A DNA stretch of 64,000 bases from Trissonchulus latispiculum (taxonomy: Eukaryota; Nematoda; Enoplea; Enoplida; Ironidae), in NCBI GenBank assembly GCA_030248195.1, contig JASAND010015701.1:1-64000 (forward strand), read 5' to 3'. Within the stretch, counting starts at the first letter, position 1. Each line of letters opens with the position of its first letter. Below the pieces are notes generated by a model that was not told the DNA's origin, ran no database searches, and saw nothing but the letters and a program-made list of their open reading frames with translations. Shown here piece by piece: positions 12,101 through 24,690 of the stretch. A program made the position numbers and the translations under genes.

Positions 12101-15100
12101 CATGTAATGATAACCAGAGCATATCCTCAAATAATTTAATTTTTGTAAAAAACAAATACCAAAAATATATATCTATTTTATTAAAAAATCCCTTTTATCT
12201 TTCAAAGATTCGCCAAGTAGCTAAGCACGCGTTTACTTCATTTTCATACTGTTGTTAATACATACAACTATGTTAACTTTCATATTATGAACACCCTAAA
12301 AGGGGTCATTATTCCAGAGTAGACACGAAACACGTACTGCTGAAAAGTCGTGTCAGAGCACGACTTCTAAAAGATGTCCCACCTTATGCGTGTCACAGGA
12401 TATACTGGTGACGCCGGGCAGTCTGAAGTCAAACAGGGGCATCGAATAGCCCGCCTGTTCCATGAACGCGATCAGAAAGCCGCCCAAACAGGCGTCCACA
12501 TGAACGGGCACGCCGTACTGAAGGCCCAGCTGAAACAGCAAAATGCAATCAAACAAAGAAATCAGTGTAAGTGTTAAGTGTAAGTGTTAAAACAAACACT
12601 ATAATTTTGGAATATTATTCGGGTGATCAAGTACACTTTTGGGCAGCTGAGCACCGTGCTCCAGGCTTTTGTCTAATTTGTTTCATTATTCTTTGCAGTT
12701 AGGCACACTGACACTATCGAAAATAGAACCTTCAAAGCCAACATCTCCGTGATAAGTCATATTTCCTACAATATAATGAAAAACGCCTGCCGTTAGGCAA
12801 AACCCTTGTTCCAACTCCGACACACGATAGAGGTCTTTAAGCAGAGATTTTTTCAGCATTTCTTTATGACTTTCCGAAAGTCCACTCTAACCGAACCGAT
12901 CATACTTTCGGAAGACAAGAGGAAAACAACTAACTCTAGAAAGTTCCGAAATTGGATCAATAATGCCATGCGGGAAGCCAGGGGCAGAACCGACCATCTG
13001 AAAAAAAACGCAGAAACAATATAAAACACAACAAAATGAAAAAACCAAAAATTCAAGAAACATAGACCAGTCATGCTTACGCAACTATTGGGAATAGTAA
13101 ACCGTCTATACTTCTATTATTCTTATCGTAGAGTTTGGTGCACTGGACTACTTCTCACGCGTGCATGTATACCAAAATAGTCACATTTCAACCAGTAAAT
13201 CGTCAGTGCAACCATGTAATAATCTCAAAACTAAAGCACAGCTCACAGCACTGTTGACAACATTTCGGACAAGAATGCATGATTTTAGTTTGATGTCACA
13301 TGAAGAAATTTCCCTTCTAGTGCTGACTCTGAACGCAGCGGTTCAAAATTATTTTGGTGGGAGCACCGTTATGCAATGCAAAGAAGTAGCTTGTTCAAAT
13401 GTTCATCGAATTAGGATTTAGAAATCTTGGGGCCTTTTTGCGCGCGAGTTAAATGAGTAGAGTTAAAAATTTTAACTCGTTTAACCCTCCAGTCAAGTCA
13501 AAAGGAACTGGTTAACTCTTTCAACCCAGTGCGCCAAAACCAACATTGAGTTAATTTTAACTCTTTCAACTCGTTTAAGTAGCTGCGCGAAAAGGCCCTT
13601 GGTTTGGCTGAGTAAGTTCATTTTCATTTTCTCATCCATAAAATGCAAAATGTTAGCTGGCGTTAGCAACCAACAATGAGTCCTGCGGCTAGCTCTGACG
13701 GAAAAGCAGTTGAACTGAACCAAATCGAAATTAGGGAGTTCGAGTTCAACCAGAAATTCAATTTCTTTCACAGTTGAAAGTTGTGGAATTTTAGATCTTT
13801 GCAAGGGCAAGACACAATAGCAGATGGCAAAGTATCAAAGCTAAACGAAAATGTGAAACCTGATTCGCCTATGCTGCAAACTTGGTATAAGTGATGTGTA
13901 AGGTCAGTCCACTGTCAGGCGCATTTGCACCTTTTTAGCTCATATTACCGTATTTTTCATTTTTGGGAAATACGATTATTTGACCGCGTGGTAAATCACG
14001 CTACCAATAATTTACATAACACATAAAAGTTGAAAAAAATCAGAAATTTTAACAAAAACCTACCAAACAAGTATTTGAGGTTATGGCCCGTTTCATTTTG
14101 TTCAAATTCACTTCATACGTGTGGGGGTCCACGGGTATATGAATGACTTGAATTCGAAACAGCTCTCCGGCTTTGTCGAAGGCAGCGTGAGCAGTAACGG
14201 GCACTAACCTGAAAACAAAAAAACCCATTCACAGCAAGAAAAAAACATTTTTGATAAAAAACAAGTGCACTCTGCCAGAATACATAAACTTTAAGGATTT
14301 ATATGCCCTATCAGCAAGTTTTCTGTAAATTCACAGATCAAATATTTTCGGTTTCCCTTGGCCATCCTTCCCAATCTAAAAAAATAGAATCTTGAGAAAT
14401 TAAGCTGTTCGTAAGTTAAGCATAAGCTTAAATGTTAAGCTTACAACTTTAGCTCACACAGAGCTAATGAAAATTTTGATCGAAAAAGGACTTTAAATAT
14501 GTCCTCAGCGTCACAGAAATGTCTTACGTGCAAATTCAAAACAAAAACGGAAATAAAAAGAAATTGCTTCCGCTTGGTTCTTTAGAAAAAATTCCAAAAA
14601 TTACAAAATCTTCAAATTTTTAATTTTTCAATTGAAATTAATATTTAGAGTCATTTGCATCCAGCGTGCCCCCATACAAAAGTGTAATGCTATTAGGTCA
14701 AAAAAGGAAAGGTACGGCAGAAAGCCAAAGCTCAACAAATCCTTGACAATTAAAGGGGGGGGCTACGAATTTCACTAAAAGTTCGATGTTGGAAAAGCTA
14801 GCTAGTCTTTTGCCACATAATAGTATTAGGTTTAGTGGAAAATAGTTTAAAATTTGAAAGAATTCTATGCAGCCTAGCGTCCTGTGGAGCCATCAGAAGT
14901 TGGTGTTGTCGGTCCAAAGCTCGACATGACACATACACAACTTCGCCTCGCCCTGATCGCTATGCGCAAGATACGGCTCCCAAATTTTCCAGAAATAGTT
15001 CCAACATGTAGTGCTTTGATATCGTGTAAAATAATCTCTAGACCATTGTATTCTTTTCTGTGCGATACAATAAAAGTGCGAAAAAATGGGTGTTGTAAGT

Positions 15101-18100
15101 CTATACGGGTGGAGATTAACTAACATCTAATGAGCTGTGGTTTACCAAATGAACCCAACTTTGCTCCAATTAATACTCCAAGTATCTGACTTAACTTATG
15201 TTACAATGACGTGATTTCGTTAATCCCTGCGTTTGCAGTGCTAGATTACATTATCAATATTGTTGCTGTTATTTCGTGGCATTTCGACGATGTGGGTCAA
15301 TTACTCCAAAGTACTTTGGCAGAATCGGCTGAAACTTTGCGCATTACAGGCCAGTGAGTGTACCAAGATGTGCAGAAAGCTAGGCCACTAAACCTCGCTT
15401 CAGTGTTCCGAAATGCTAGATTGATTTCTCGAAGTATGGATGGCGATCGCTCCAAAACACTCTATGACAGTTGTAAGCGCATACTGAACGAAGGAACCGT
15501 CATACCGAAAAACGGATATAGCAAGTCAAATAACCCCTATACGCACCTTTTCGGCAAAATAGGGACAAAAATTTTTTGACCCCATTTTTACTGCGCTTAG
15601 CTAGCTTTTCAGGTCTAAAAATAAGGGTTATTTCTTAACAAAAAGTTTGCTAGCACACCAACCAGAAAACCAAAGCCCTCGAAACTTACAGATAGTCTGC
15701 CCCTATTAGAGCCTAATATTTGGCAAAAAGCTGTGGTAGGCTAGGGGCCGTCAATTTTATTAGATCGAAAACGGCGCACGGTCACATCGCAACTTTTTGC
15801 CAAATTTCAAACTTTGAGCTGCTGTAGCTGAAGAAGGAAGCAGCGCTCGAAAGCCGGACTACTTTTAATATTTAGCACTAGTAACAATTAACATTTATGG
15901 TTGAAAGTTTCAGAATTGGTCAAACCGTTAATCCACCAGAGCTGAAAAAACCTTTTTGAAAAATCCCATTTTTCGCACCAAAATTTGTACTTTGGCGTCC
16001 TGCCAAAAACCGTGCATGTGAGATATATTGTTGCCCACCCTAAATTTTTTACTTTGATATGCTGGCTAACGTTGGGGGGAAAAGTAGCTCTCTCCAACGA
16101 TGTCGTGCCAACCCGTTCGTAGCCCCCCCTTAAGTCGGATTGTTAAGCAATTCCATATCTGTGTTAAACATAGGAAAATCCGCACAGAAAATTTCGATAA
16201 AATCGAAACCGACATACGTACATTTCCGGTTCCATAATTCCAATGGAATAGGCACGATTTCTGTAGGCAAGACAGGCCAGTAGAATACTTTCAGTACCGC
16301 CGGAGGAAACGGTACCGCACGAATTCGAAGACCCGTTGAACATATTGCAGCACATTCGCACAATTTCTGCCTCCATCTTTCGAATGCCCGGAAACAGGTC
16401 CGGATGCAGCGGGTTGGAGTAGAGAAACTTTTGAAAGACCTAAAAATCGATTATACTATTACTTGAACTAGCAAATTATTCCAGCATATAAGGTACAGTG
16501 TCGTCTAGACATGTCAAGATTAAAGAAAATAGACGACTGAAATTCACTAGCACAATTAAAGAACTAAAATGTAAGTGGAGCGAACAACAATTAACTGATG
16601 AGCAATTATTTGATGCTCTATGTTAAAATTTTACCATGATGCATTCTGATCATACATAAACAAATTGCCAGAAGACGCAAATAAACATTAAAAGTTTATA
16701 TATACAGTAGAAATCTTTTCGACCAGATTTCGAGTTGGCAAAATTTCCCTGGCAGAATTCGACCAGCGTTTTTGACCTCTAGAACTACCCAAGAATGCTG
16801 AGAATGTGATTTCTACAACGACTTGCAAATTTCAATATTTTCCAGTGAGAAAATTTTGTATTTCAGCAGAAGTTGTTATGCAGATGTTTAAGTCCGTTAA
16901 GAGAGTTTTTTTCAGACTTCGTTTTCAGACCTGTTGAAGCGAACAACCTCAAAACACGTTAAGAAAGACTACATACTTTGAAAATTAGCTTCAGTTTATT
17001 TTTCAGAAATCGCAAAAAATTAACCTCGTACCGTAGTCATTATAGGTACCAGATTTTCATCACCATAATAGACAGCACCGGAGGCTCGCCCACTTCTCCA
17101 GTCATAGTGACCTGAAATAAAAAGTAGACAAATAAACAAAAAATTTTACCTCTTTCGATGCTATAAAAAGTTTTAGACTCCGGTTCGAGAGAGAAAAAAC
17201 TTGGGGCAGGGCGGGGATCGAACCCACCACCCTTGCAACTCGTCTTTTCGATTCGCCGCCTATGGCTAATCTTAGGCCAGACTAGATTATAAAAAAAGGA
17301 GGCTGAGTTCAAAAGTAGCAAGGATAATTTTGGGCTACAAAATAAATTCAGAAACCGAAGAAAATACCGGAGTTTCTGGGAAGGGGAGGGTTGCCAAACT
17401 TCTGTCCAAAACTGGAGCAAAGGCCAGGGGATTAGGAAACTTCTGCAAAGGTGGGGGGGGGGGGGCGAAAACACCCGCCCCCCCCCCCCCCCCCCCCCCT
17501 CAAGAATCTTCTAAATTGTCTAAATTTAATAATTAATTTTGCTAAAAGTATTTGTTTACAACAACTCACTCACCCATTTTCCAATACTTATCCACTTCTT
17601 CCATCAGTTCCTCCTAAACAAGAAAAAACCCAACCGTTCAAAAGAAGTTTAAAAAAGCTAAAAGGAAACAGGATTGCGTTACGGGGTTACAACTCAGACC
17701 TCTATCTGGTTGGTTCCTTTCACCGCAGCACTTTTTGCAATTTCCGATTACCGCGAAAATTAGTGCAATTTTCAGTTATCGAAATACCGTAAAAATATAC
17801 AGATTTGCTGGATTTTTAAGAGATTTCTACATCAAATATTATTCCAACACAATAAAAGTAAATTCTAACAGTTAATCCTCATTCTATAGAAAGACAATAA
17901 AGGGAGCACTAAAACAGTTCAAAATTTCAGCCCAAAGCCAGTACATTTTGAATGACCCTCCATCACTGCAGGGGGACAATCTTAAACGTAAGACAGCTTA
18001 AAACTATAAAATTATAAATTATAAAAATTATATATAAAAATTATAAAAATAAAATTATAAAAATAAAATTATAAAATGTCTGAAAACAGTCTTTTTTCTG

Positions 18101-19552
18101 AACCTACAGTTTTTAGGCCTCTTTCAGGCAGATATTTGTAGAATTCTCTGGTGGTATCAGCCTTATGAATCATGTCATCAATTTGGAGTCGCGTTTTGGC
18201 CAACTCCGTCTCAATCTTCATCTTAACCCAGGGCAACCGGCGAAGCCAAGTGAAGGCCCACTTTTTGATTCGCTGACTGGTGGCTAAAAATCGAAAACGT
18301 CCGATATTATATGACATTTTGGGGGTGGACCAAATGAGACAATTTCTGGATCGACCTATTTCTTGGCCATGCGCCAAAAGGGCAACGTTATTACTGTTAA
18401 TCCGTTCCTAGTCGAGATATCAGCAGCCTAGCATGTTTACACACAGAGGCATCGTCTGTGAAATTTCGGCCTTAATGATTCAAACATCATTAATCATAAA
18501 GAAATAATGAAAAACGCCTGCCCTGCAGTCACCAAAGCAACAGCCTTAGTCCGAAACAGGAGAGAGCCAATGAATGCAGTGAGCACTCCAACCCAGAGAG
18601 AACTGACCTCTGGAGCTCCTAAAGCTCTTAACTGTCGTGGCTAAAATTATGCATAAAATAGGTAGGTAGGTAATAAGCAAGTTGTTACATACGCTGATCC
18701 GACTTGAATATGGCATGAATCCATATGGCGACAGCGGTCACGCCAAAGGTATAGGCGGCCACCTGCCAAGGCTCCAGGCCGATGCAGAGCTCATTGACGC
18801 CGACTCGCAGCTGGTTCAGAAAGTCCAGCAGGGTTGTCCAGGCTAGGGCCAGATTCTCCAACGCGTCATCATAGATACCTAAAATAGAGGCATGTTGTAT
18901 ACCTAAGAGGTAAGGTATAAGGCAGGAATAAGATAAAAAGTATAAAGAGATAAGGTTTCAATATACAAAAGGATCAAGATAAGTTATGTCAAGATCAAAT
19001 AAGTTATGTCAAGGCTTAATGCTGTCTAATAACCTTGAAGTAAACATATATAGCTGTGTTTTCTCTAAGCCAAAAAGTGGGGGTGGAATAAAATGGACCG
19101 AAAATGCTAAAAATACGGTAAAATTTGCCACTGTACACTTCTATAACTAAGCTAAAAACTGCTGAAAAATCAAGATTTAATACTAGAACAGACGGTTAAA
19201 CCACGGAAAATCTTGGAAAATTTTGACCAAAAATCCTTAAAATTTGCTATTTTGCTGCGCACCTTATAGTGACTGGGGGGGTGCCCAAATAAATGGGGGC
19301 GGGGGGGGAGCACCCTGGCTTACTTCTAGGCCAAAATTTATGGGTTTATGGGGGGCGATACTGAAGATTACCCAGTTATATATATATTGAGTCAATCATT
19401 AATCCGTACTTTACTCTGCACAAACTAACGAATTTCGTAACTGAACAATGCTGAAATTTTGTACTCTCAGACCAAGTGTCATTAACAGTTACATAAAGTT
19501 ACATAAACTTACGTCGGCTTCTAGGATAGTAGGCCCTTCCCCACATAGACAT
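9125..19552 (-). CDS. SGPL1: sphingosine-1-phosphate lyase, complete 14-exon gene
   Basis: PLP-dependent enzyme that cleaves sphingosine-1-phosphate to a fatty aldehyde and phosphoethanolamine at the ER membrane. Coding exons, 5' to 3': 19513-19552, 18693-18878, 18108-18283, 17574-17613, 17032-17111, 16222-16439, 14064-14208, 12935-12997, 12383-12529, 11401-11521, 10896-11013, 10388-10534, 9551-9671, 9125-9265. All have GT-AG borders and continuous phase, giving 580 residues against 568 in human SGPL1. The chosen ATG (19552) has an in-frame TAG three codons upstream and a GTAAGT donor after 13 codons; an alternative ATG lies two codons on. One membrane segment follows EPWQ (about residues 53-71). 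Conserved blocks are [42 protein letters not shown] and SCDTHK, whose lysine (residue 365) ends exon 9 and should bind PLP. The end is acidic ([11 protein letters not shown]). It appears functional. Confidence 0.93.
11558..11944. mobile_element. hAT MITE rich in GGGGCC, in an SGPL1 intron
   Basis: The ends TAGAGATGCACC and GGTGCATCCCCTA form TIRs, and exact 8-bp duplications ATTAAAGC lie outside (11550-11557 and 11945-11952), as expected of hAT transposition. Just inside each end are runs of GGGGCC or GGGACC hexamers (about 11570-11615 and 11820-11935). It lies in the intron between SGPL1 exons 9 and 10, in opposite sense relative to the transcript, so the pre-mRNA would contain GGCCCC. Confidence 0.88.
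13430..13603. mobile_element. short MITE with GAGTTAA-rich interior
   Basis: GGGGCCTTTTTGCGCG at the left pairs with CGCGAAAAGGCCC at the right. The interior is built from AGTTAA and TTTAACTC words. A diverged relative is at about 33473-33625. It lies in the intron between SGPL1 exons 7 and 8. TSD not resolved. Confidence 0.6.
14754..16129. mobile_element. TTAA-flanked poly-G-ended element, copy 1
   Basis: The ends are GGGGGGGCTACGAA and TTCGTAGCCCCCCC, flanked by TTAA at 14750-14753 and 16130-16133. A highly similar copy in opposite orientation lies at 30139-31533. Frames that are open in one copy contain stops in the other, so coding is unlikely. It occupies the intron between SGPL1 exons 6 and 7 and ends about 90 bp from exon 6. 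Confidence 0.8.
17205..17285 (-). repeat. tRNA-like sequence, probable SINE head
   Basis: On the minus strand GTGGGTTCGATCCCCGC forms a good T-arm with a B box, preceded by an A-box-like TTAGCCATAGGCGG. The acceptor stem does not pair, so a working tRNA is unlikely. It lies in an SGPL1 intron. Confidence 0.4.
17449..17501. repeat. facing poly-G and poly-C tracts
   Basis: About 13 G residues, a 14-base spacer and then more than 20 C residues stand in the SGPL1 intron between exons 4 and 5, only about 75 bp from exon 4. The two runs can pair as a hairpin or form quadruplexes. Exact run lengths may be unreliable in assemblies. Confidence 0.85.
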
Positions 19553-20830
19553 GATTAACTAAGAATTAGTTAATTCAATAAAAAGGTAATTAACACTAGT
19601 CTTGTCTTTCTAACAATTAACTAAATTCTAGACGCTCAAAAACAGTTTGCTCGCAAAATGCAAGCGCAAAGACAGACACTTCATTCCCAACAATAATTCG
19701 GTTTAACTCAAACATAGGTATATATCTAGTATATAGTGGGGTGGGATAGGAAAAAACATTAAAAAATTAAGCTCTAACAGGTTTATATATCTATCAGAAG
19801 TTGGAACAAGAATCTATCCTTGTTTCTTTCTGGATGACTTTTCGAGTTTTAAATCGGACAAGCAAAAATTGTTAAACTCGTTCCGACAACAACAGGTCTC
19901 GTCAAAACTTTTTTCGCACCAACACCTCATGTAATAATCGCCGTCTATATAATGTAGTCTAACACAAAGTGACAATCTACAAGCCAAATTCTGGCAAAAA
20001 AATTATACACATAGGGTCTGTGATGAAATTAAATGTACAGAACTTCAGAAAATATCAGTAAAATGGATATTAATAAAATTACACATGTATATACTTACGG
20101 CTAAAATCCAGGCTTAACATACTTCATGCATTGGCGTGCCTATGTAATTGTAATAAATTAATATGACTCAAGATAATCAAAAATTTGATCTCTGAAAACA
20201 TTAATTCAAAATGCTGATTCAAGTTTCAAAATACGATCAATACGATACGTAACGTATGAAATAAAATAATCCAGTTTAAGCCTCAGTATACATAGAGCAC
20301 TAGAAAGCAGTAAATTGCAATGAAAGCCGTGTGTAGGCCCATTGGAAATTGGAAAATCCTCAAAAATTTGTTTGTTACGATATAATATAACTAATATTTC
20401 TAACGACACTGTGAGATTTATGTAGTTTTAGGTTTAGATTAATTTGTCGGCTTTCCAAAACTACTGGAGTAGTTAATTAATGTTACGTACTTTATCTATT
20501 AATATACGGTTATATATATATATAAAATAGTTATGCATAATCATCTTACATGTGCATTTACGTGAAAGTGATATATATTAATAAACAAATTTCACACATT
20601 ACTTTTACTTTGCGAAACGTTGCTTCAAAAATGGTGTTTATCTAAGTGAAATCCCAAAGTGAAAACGGGTCCGGTCCGCCCAACGTTACATTTTGGCTTC
20701 CAGCTTTTACTGGGCCGGGCCAAGGTCGGCCAAATTTCAAACGAGCCGGACCAAGTTTCAAACGGGTCGAGCCAAATCAAATACTTTCAAGACAGGGGCA
20801 GCGGCCATACATGTGCTTGGGTGGGGTATG
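19553..20830. other. intergenic, 5' of SGPL1; no gene seen
   Basis: AT-rich sequence upstream of the SGPL1 start. It must contain the promoter, but I see no dependable core element. A TATATATATA run near 20513 is simple sequence. Confidence 0.4.
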
Positions 20831-20835
20831 GGGAG

Positions 20836-21265
20836 CTGGGCTTTTTTTACTGGGGGTGGGGTGGGGGGCGCCCCCCACTTTTTGGGTTCCCCCCCCCACT
20901 CGACCCCTTCCCCGCCCCCCCCACTCGCCCCACCCCCACTTTTTTGGGCTTCCCCCCACTTACCATAAGGTGCCTAGAAAATGCCAAATTTTAAGGATTT
21001 TTGGTCAAAATTTTCAAAAATTTACCGGCTTCGCCGGAATTTTTTGTCAAAAATCGTCTATTTTGGTACAAACTCGATTTTTGAGCACTTTTTAGCATAG
21101 TTGTAGCTGTATACGTAGAAGCAGGCTATTTTTACTGCATTTTTAGCGATTTTAGACCACTTTGGATTCCCCCCCTCCCACTTTTGGGTTCCCCCCCCAC
21201 TAGTGGGGGGAAGAGGCTCCCCCCACTCTCCCCACCCCCACTTTTTTCGCCTAGAAAAAGCACAG
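20836..21265. mobile_element. GC-homopolymer-rich TIR element, copy 1
   Basis: CTGGGCTTTTTT opens and CTAGAAAAAGCACAG closes the element, and GGGAG is duplicated at 20831-20835 and 21266-21270. The body alternates runs of C and G with an AT-rich core. A second copy with a different 5-bp duplication is at 55865-56275. Open frames here are proline/glycine low complexity from the C/G runs. Confidence 0.75.
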
Positions 21266-21270
21266 GGGAG

Positions 21271-23610
21271 GTGGGTTTACCCCCCCAGACCTGGACCTCA
21301 CCCCCCCCCCCAGAGGGGTCCCTCACCCCCCAGAATCCGGATTTTTCCGGTTTTTGGGCAAAAAACCGGAAACATTCGGTTTTCCGGCGCCTTCGCACCC
21401 TCCCCCCCAGAACTTCCCCTCCTGCACATGTCTGCCAGTGGCTGAGTTGTGTTGTGTTGGCTTTGGGTGAATGGTAAACTGATATGTGCTTAGTCCCTCC
21501 GCAGCGGCACAGTAAGAATAAAGATGAAATTAATTTTTCCAACTAAAATGTCCCGAATTTGTTAGTCACGCCAAGTCTACGAAATGTACTAAAGCACATT
21601 CCTGGCTATAAACTATATAGCTACAAGTGACTAACTGATAAAAGCTTGTTCCAAAGTCCTCGCCTGTTTCAAGATGTTTCAGTGATAAAAACTTTCCTGT
21701 CAGGGGGTTTTTGGTTCCAAAAAATTATTTTTCTATCAAAAACCTGTGAAAACCTAAAAGTTTCAAGAAAATAGTTCACTGATGTTGAAAACCTAAAACC
21801 AAGAGTTATACTCCACTGCAAAGTAATCCCACGATGGTTGGTTAGTTCTGTAAAAATTGAGTCAAAAATACGGCATTGTAGCAAATCAAAAAGGCAACAC
21901 TGCACATGAGAATGTAATCTATACTGTAGTGACAAGTTAACCCCAAAAGTTGTTATCACAAAACTATTTGCACCAGGAAAGATACAAAGCTACTGATTAA
22001 AAACTTTATCTGCCACAAAAGTGTTTGTTCAAAACAAATTAACCATACACGTACACGACACAAAATACAAATCCTATTCAAAATTATGACTAAATGTATA
22101 GAAAAATGCAAAAATTAAGTGAATATTAGTTAAGTCTTAAGTGTTAATCAACAAATAATTAACAAATTAACAGACAACAAACACTACTGAGTCAGTCAAG
22201 AAAATTATCTTACTAGAATATACCTACACGTATTTAAAACTGTATTCTGTGGTTTATACTTATTACTCATGCTTTATCATAAGGCAGAATTTTCTGTTAT
22301 GGGAAATGGCCAAAATCCTACATAAGAAAACTGTTGTAGTAAAGTTGTATCTAGTCGGAAGTTTCCATTTCAAAAGTGTTATACTTAATCAAAGGGCAGT
22401 TACCGACACACGAACGCACATAAACTGTCAAAAGTCAAAAACATGCTTTCTTTGATAGTAATTGTAATAAATAATTACATATATATATATACTTGTTAAT
22501 TATTCATTAATTATCATTAAATATATTATTTAAGGTTTAAATAAATTAAAATAATTAAAATAATTATTAAAAAAAATTAATTCATTCAATTATTTTATTT
22601 AGTGAGAAAAACTGCTGCAAACATCACACAAATGAATTCAGCTAGACCGAAGTTGCCTGACTTATTCAAGACTTACACTGACCGAGGTTGCCTGACTTAT
22701 TCAAGACTTCAGATTTACACTTTAGTTATTAATCCTGTAATACGATTTTAAAAGGTTAATTCCGTACTAAACGTTGACAAAACTGACCACTACCTAAATA
22801 AATACCTACCTATCTAAACACCAGTTGAGAATTTTGCTTTGCGTTACTCTCGCAAAAATTTTGAGGATTAGTTCAAATTTGGCGCAGAAAGAAGCATTTG
22901 AGCAGATTTCTTATGGAGTTGCAACAACCGTTTTTAATATATATTTTAAGTTTTTCAGTCCGGAAACAAAAAGATTTTTATATTCTGATAAGCTTTTTTT
23001 GATGAAAAATTCTATAAGAGTTACATCAAAAGTATACTTCAAACGCCTGTTCAGCCAACAGTGTTCAAAAGCGCTAAATCAGCAAAATTTTGAGAAAGAG
23101 TGCATCCATTTATACATCGACGATAATTACTAACATTTATAATTCTGAATTAATAACACATTACCGTAAGAAGAAAATTTAATTGACAATAAAATTAATT
23201 GTTTTAAAATTTTAAAAATTCTGAAACTCACCCATTAAAATCCAAATCAGATGTCACATTCAGCGGCTAGCTGGGCTGAGGTAAGGTTCCAAGGAAATTC
23301 TTGGACAGTATAACTTCTTACACCATACGTAGGAAGATAAAGTAAGCAACGGTTAAGATAATGATAAAAGTGGAACAGCAAAATATAGGCGTGTGGACCA
23401 AAACTTGTTCAAATGGCTCGTTGAAAAAGCAAAGCGCAGACTAATGGGTCTTAAAGCTAAATCGCAAACAGAGTGTTAGTGCACGATCTTTACAAAACAC
23501 AACTACTTAGCCAAAAACTAACTGCCCTATACTTAAGGGGATCAAATAAATTTAGTAATGTATTCGACACATTTCTTGACGTCAAAACTTACGCCATTTT
23601 ACTTAGAAGG
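21271..23610. other. intergenic, mostly AT-rich, no gene supported
   Basis: It begins with more C-rich low-complexity sequence (to about 21430) and continues as AT-rich DNA with a TA microsatellite at about 22478-22492. A 102-codon frame at 22825-23133 has no recognisable motif or coding character. Nothing else could be supported. Confidence 0.4.
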
Positions 23611-23864
23611 TAGGCATGCACAGATCAAGATCGCACCCAGGGGGGGGGGGGGGGTTCAAGGGGTCTAGACCCCCCCTCCCTTTCGGGTGACAAAATGACA
23701 AGTTTTTGCTATTTTTATGGCAAAAGCAGCTATTTTTAAAAGATTTACGTTCCTTCGGAGCGATAATTTACTTTTTGCAAGAAATAAATATACAATGCAT
23801 TGTTTCTGCGCAAAAATGAAACAATTCTTCTACTTCTGGGGGGGGCGCTTCTGCCTTCCAGACC

Positions 23865-24092
23865 CATGGGCGTATCCTGGGAGGGGTTTTGGGGGTTGAA
23901 ACCCCCCCTCATTTTGGGTTGTATTTTATCAGTGCTCCATCATAAAAAGTGTAAAGTTTTGTCAAAACCCCCCCTCCTTTTCAGTAAATTGCTGTCAAAA
24001 CCCCCCTCCTTTTGGAAAAAATGGATACGCACCTGCCCGGACCCCTCGTTACTTTTAACCTTGGACCCCCTTTTCAAAGTCCTGGGTGCGAG
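23865..24092. mobile_element. degraded copy of the GGGCGTATCC element
   Basis: It begins CATGGGCGTATCCTGG and contains TTTTGGGGGTTGAAACCCCC, as in the element at 52263-52424 in reverse orientation. The right end is poorly preserved and no TSD was read. Confidence 0.45.
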
Positions 24093-24690
24093 CCTGGCCT
24101 GGCAAAGGGGCTTGCCCCAGTCCCGGTGGTCAGGTCTCGGCACAGACCGGGGCCTGAATTCGGCTAAATGTTCAAGCTTTATGTACTGTTTTTCTACTAT
24201 AATTTTCGCAACTTTTCAAACCAAAAAATGAATAAAAACAAGATAATCACTTGGCTGAACGAAAACTACACTAATATATTGTTTGCAGCCGCTTTTCGTG
24301 ATCGAAACTGTGCTACTCTCTGACCTTCAGGCCCTGCCTCGGTAGCAGGGTTTTTTGCGTCCAGATGTGCGTCTGGACGCAAAGTTTCTTATCCGGACGC
24401 AATGAAACTTTAACTGGACGCAAGCTAGACGCAACATTATTTCGGAAGAAAATTTACTTTTGTAAGAGTAAAAACTTTAAATCTTTCCAGTACCAATCAT
24501 TCCGTTTTTTCCAAAAATTTCTTCAGGTCCTGGGGGCTCCGCCCCCAGACCCCCGGTGTTTCCCGCTTTGTCATGGAATGTTAAGGTGCAAGGTTATGCC
24601 TCACTATTACTCAATGTTATTTGTTAAGTTGTTGTCCACCTGCATCCATATCAAATCTTTTCGAACTCATAAATTTCGCTTCAATAAATA

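Noticed and set aside
12887..13084. Minus-strand open frames extending beyond SGPL1 exon 8
   Set aside because: Only 12935-12997 matches the family and has splice borders; the rest is intron read-through.
20646..21095. Proline/glycine-rich open frames
   Set aside because: Created by C and G runs of a TIR element found again at 55865-56275, where the frame is not conserved.
22825..23133. 102-codon open frame
   Set aside because: No motif, no splice context and low-complexity AT-driven composition; cannot be told from chance.
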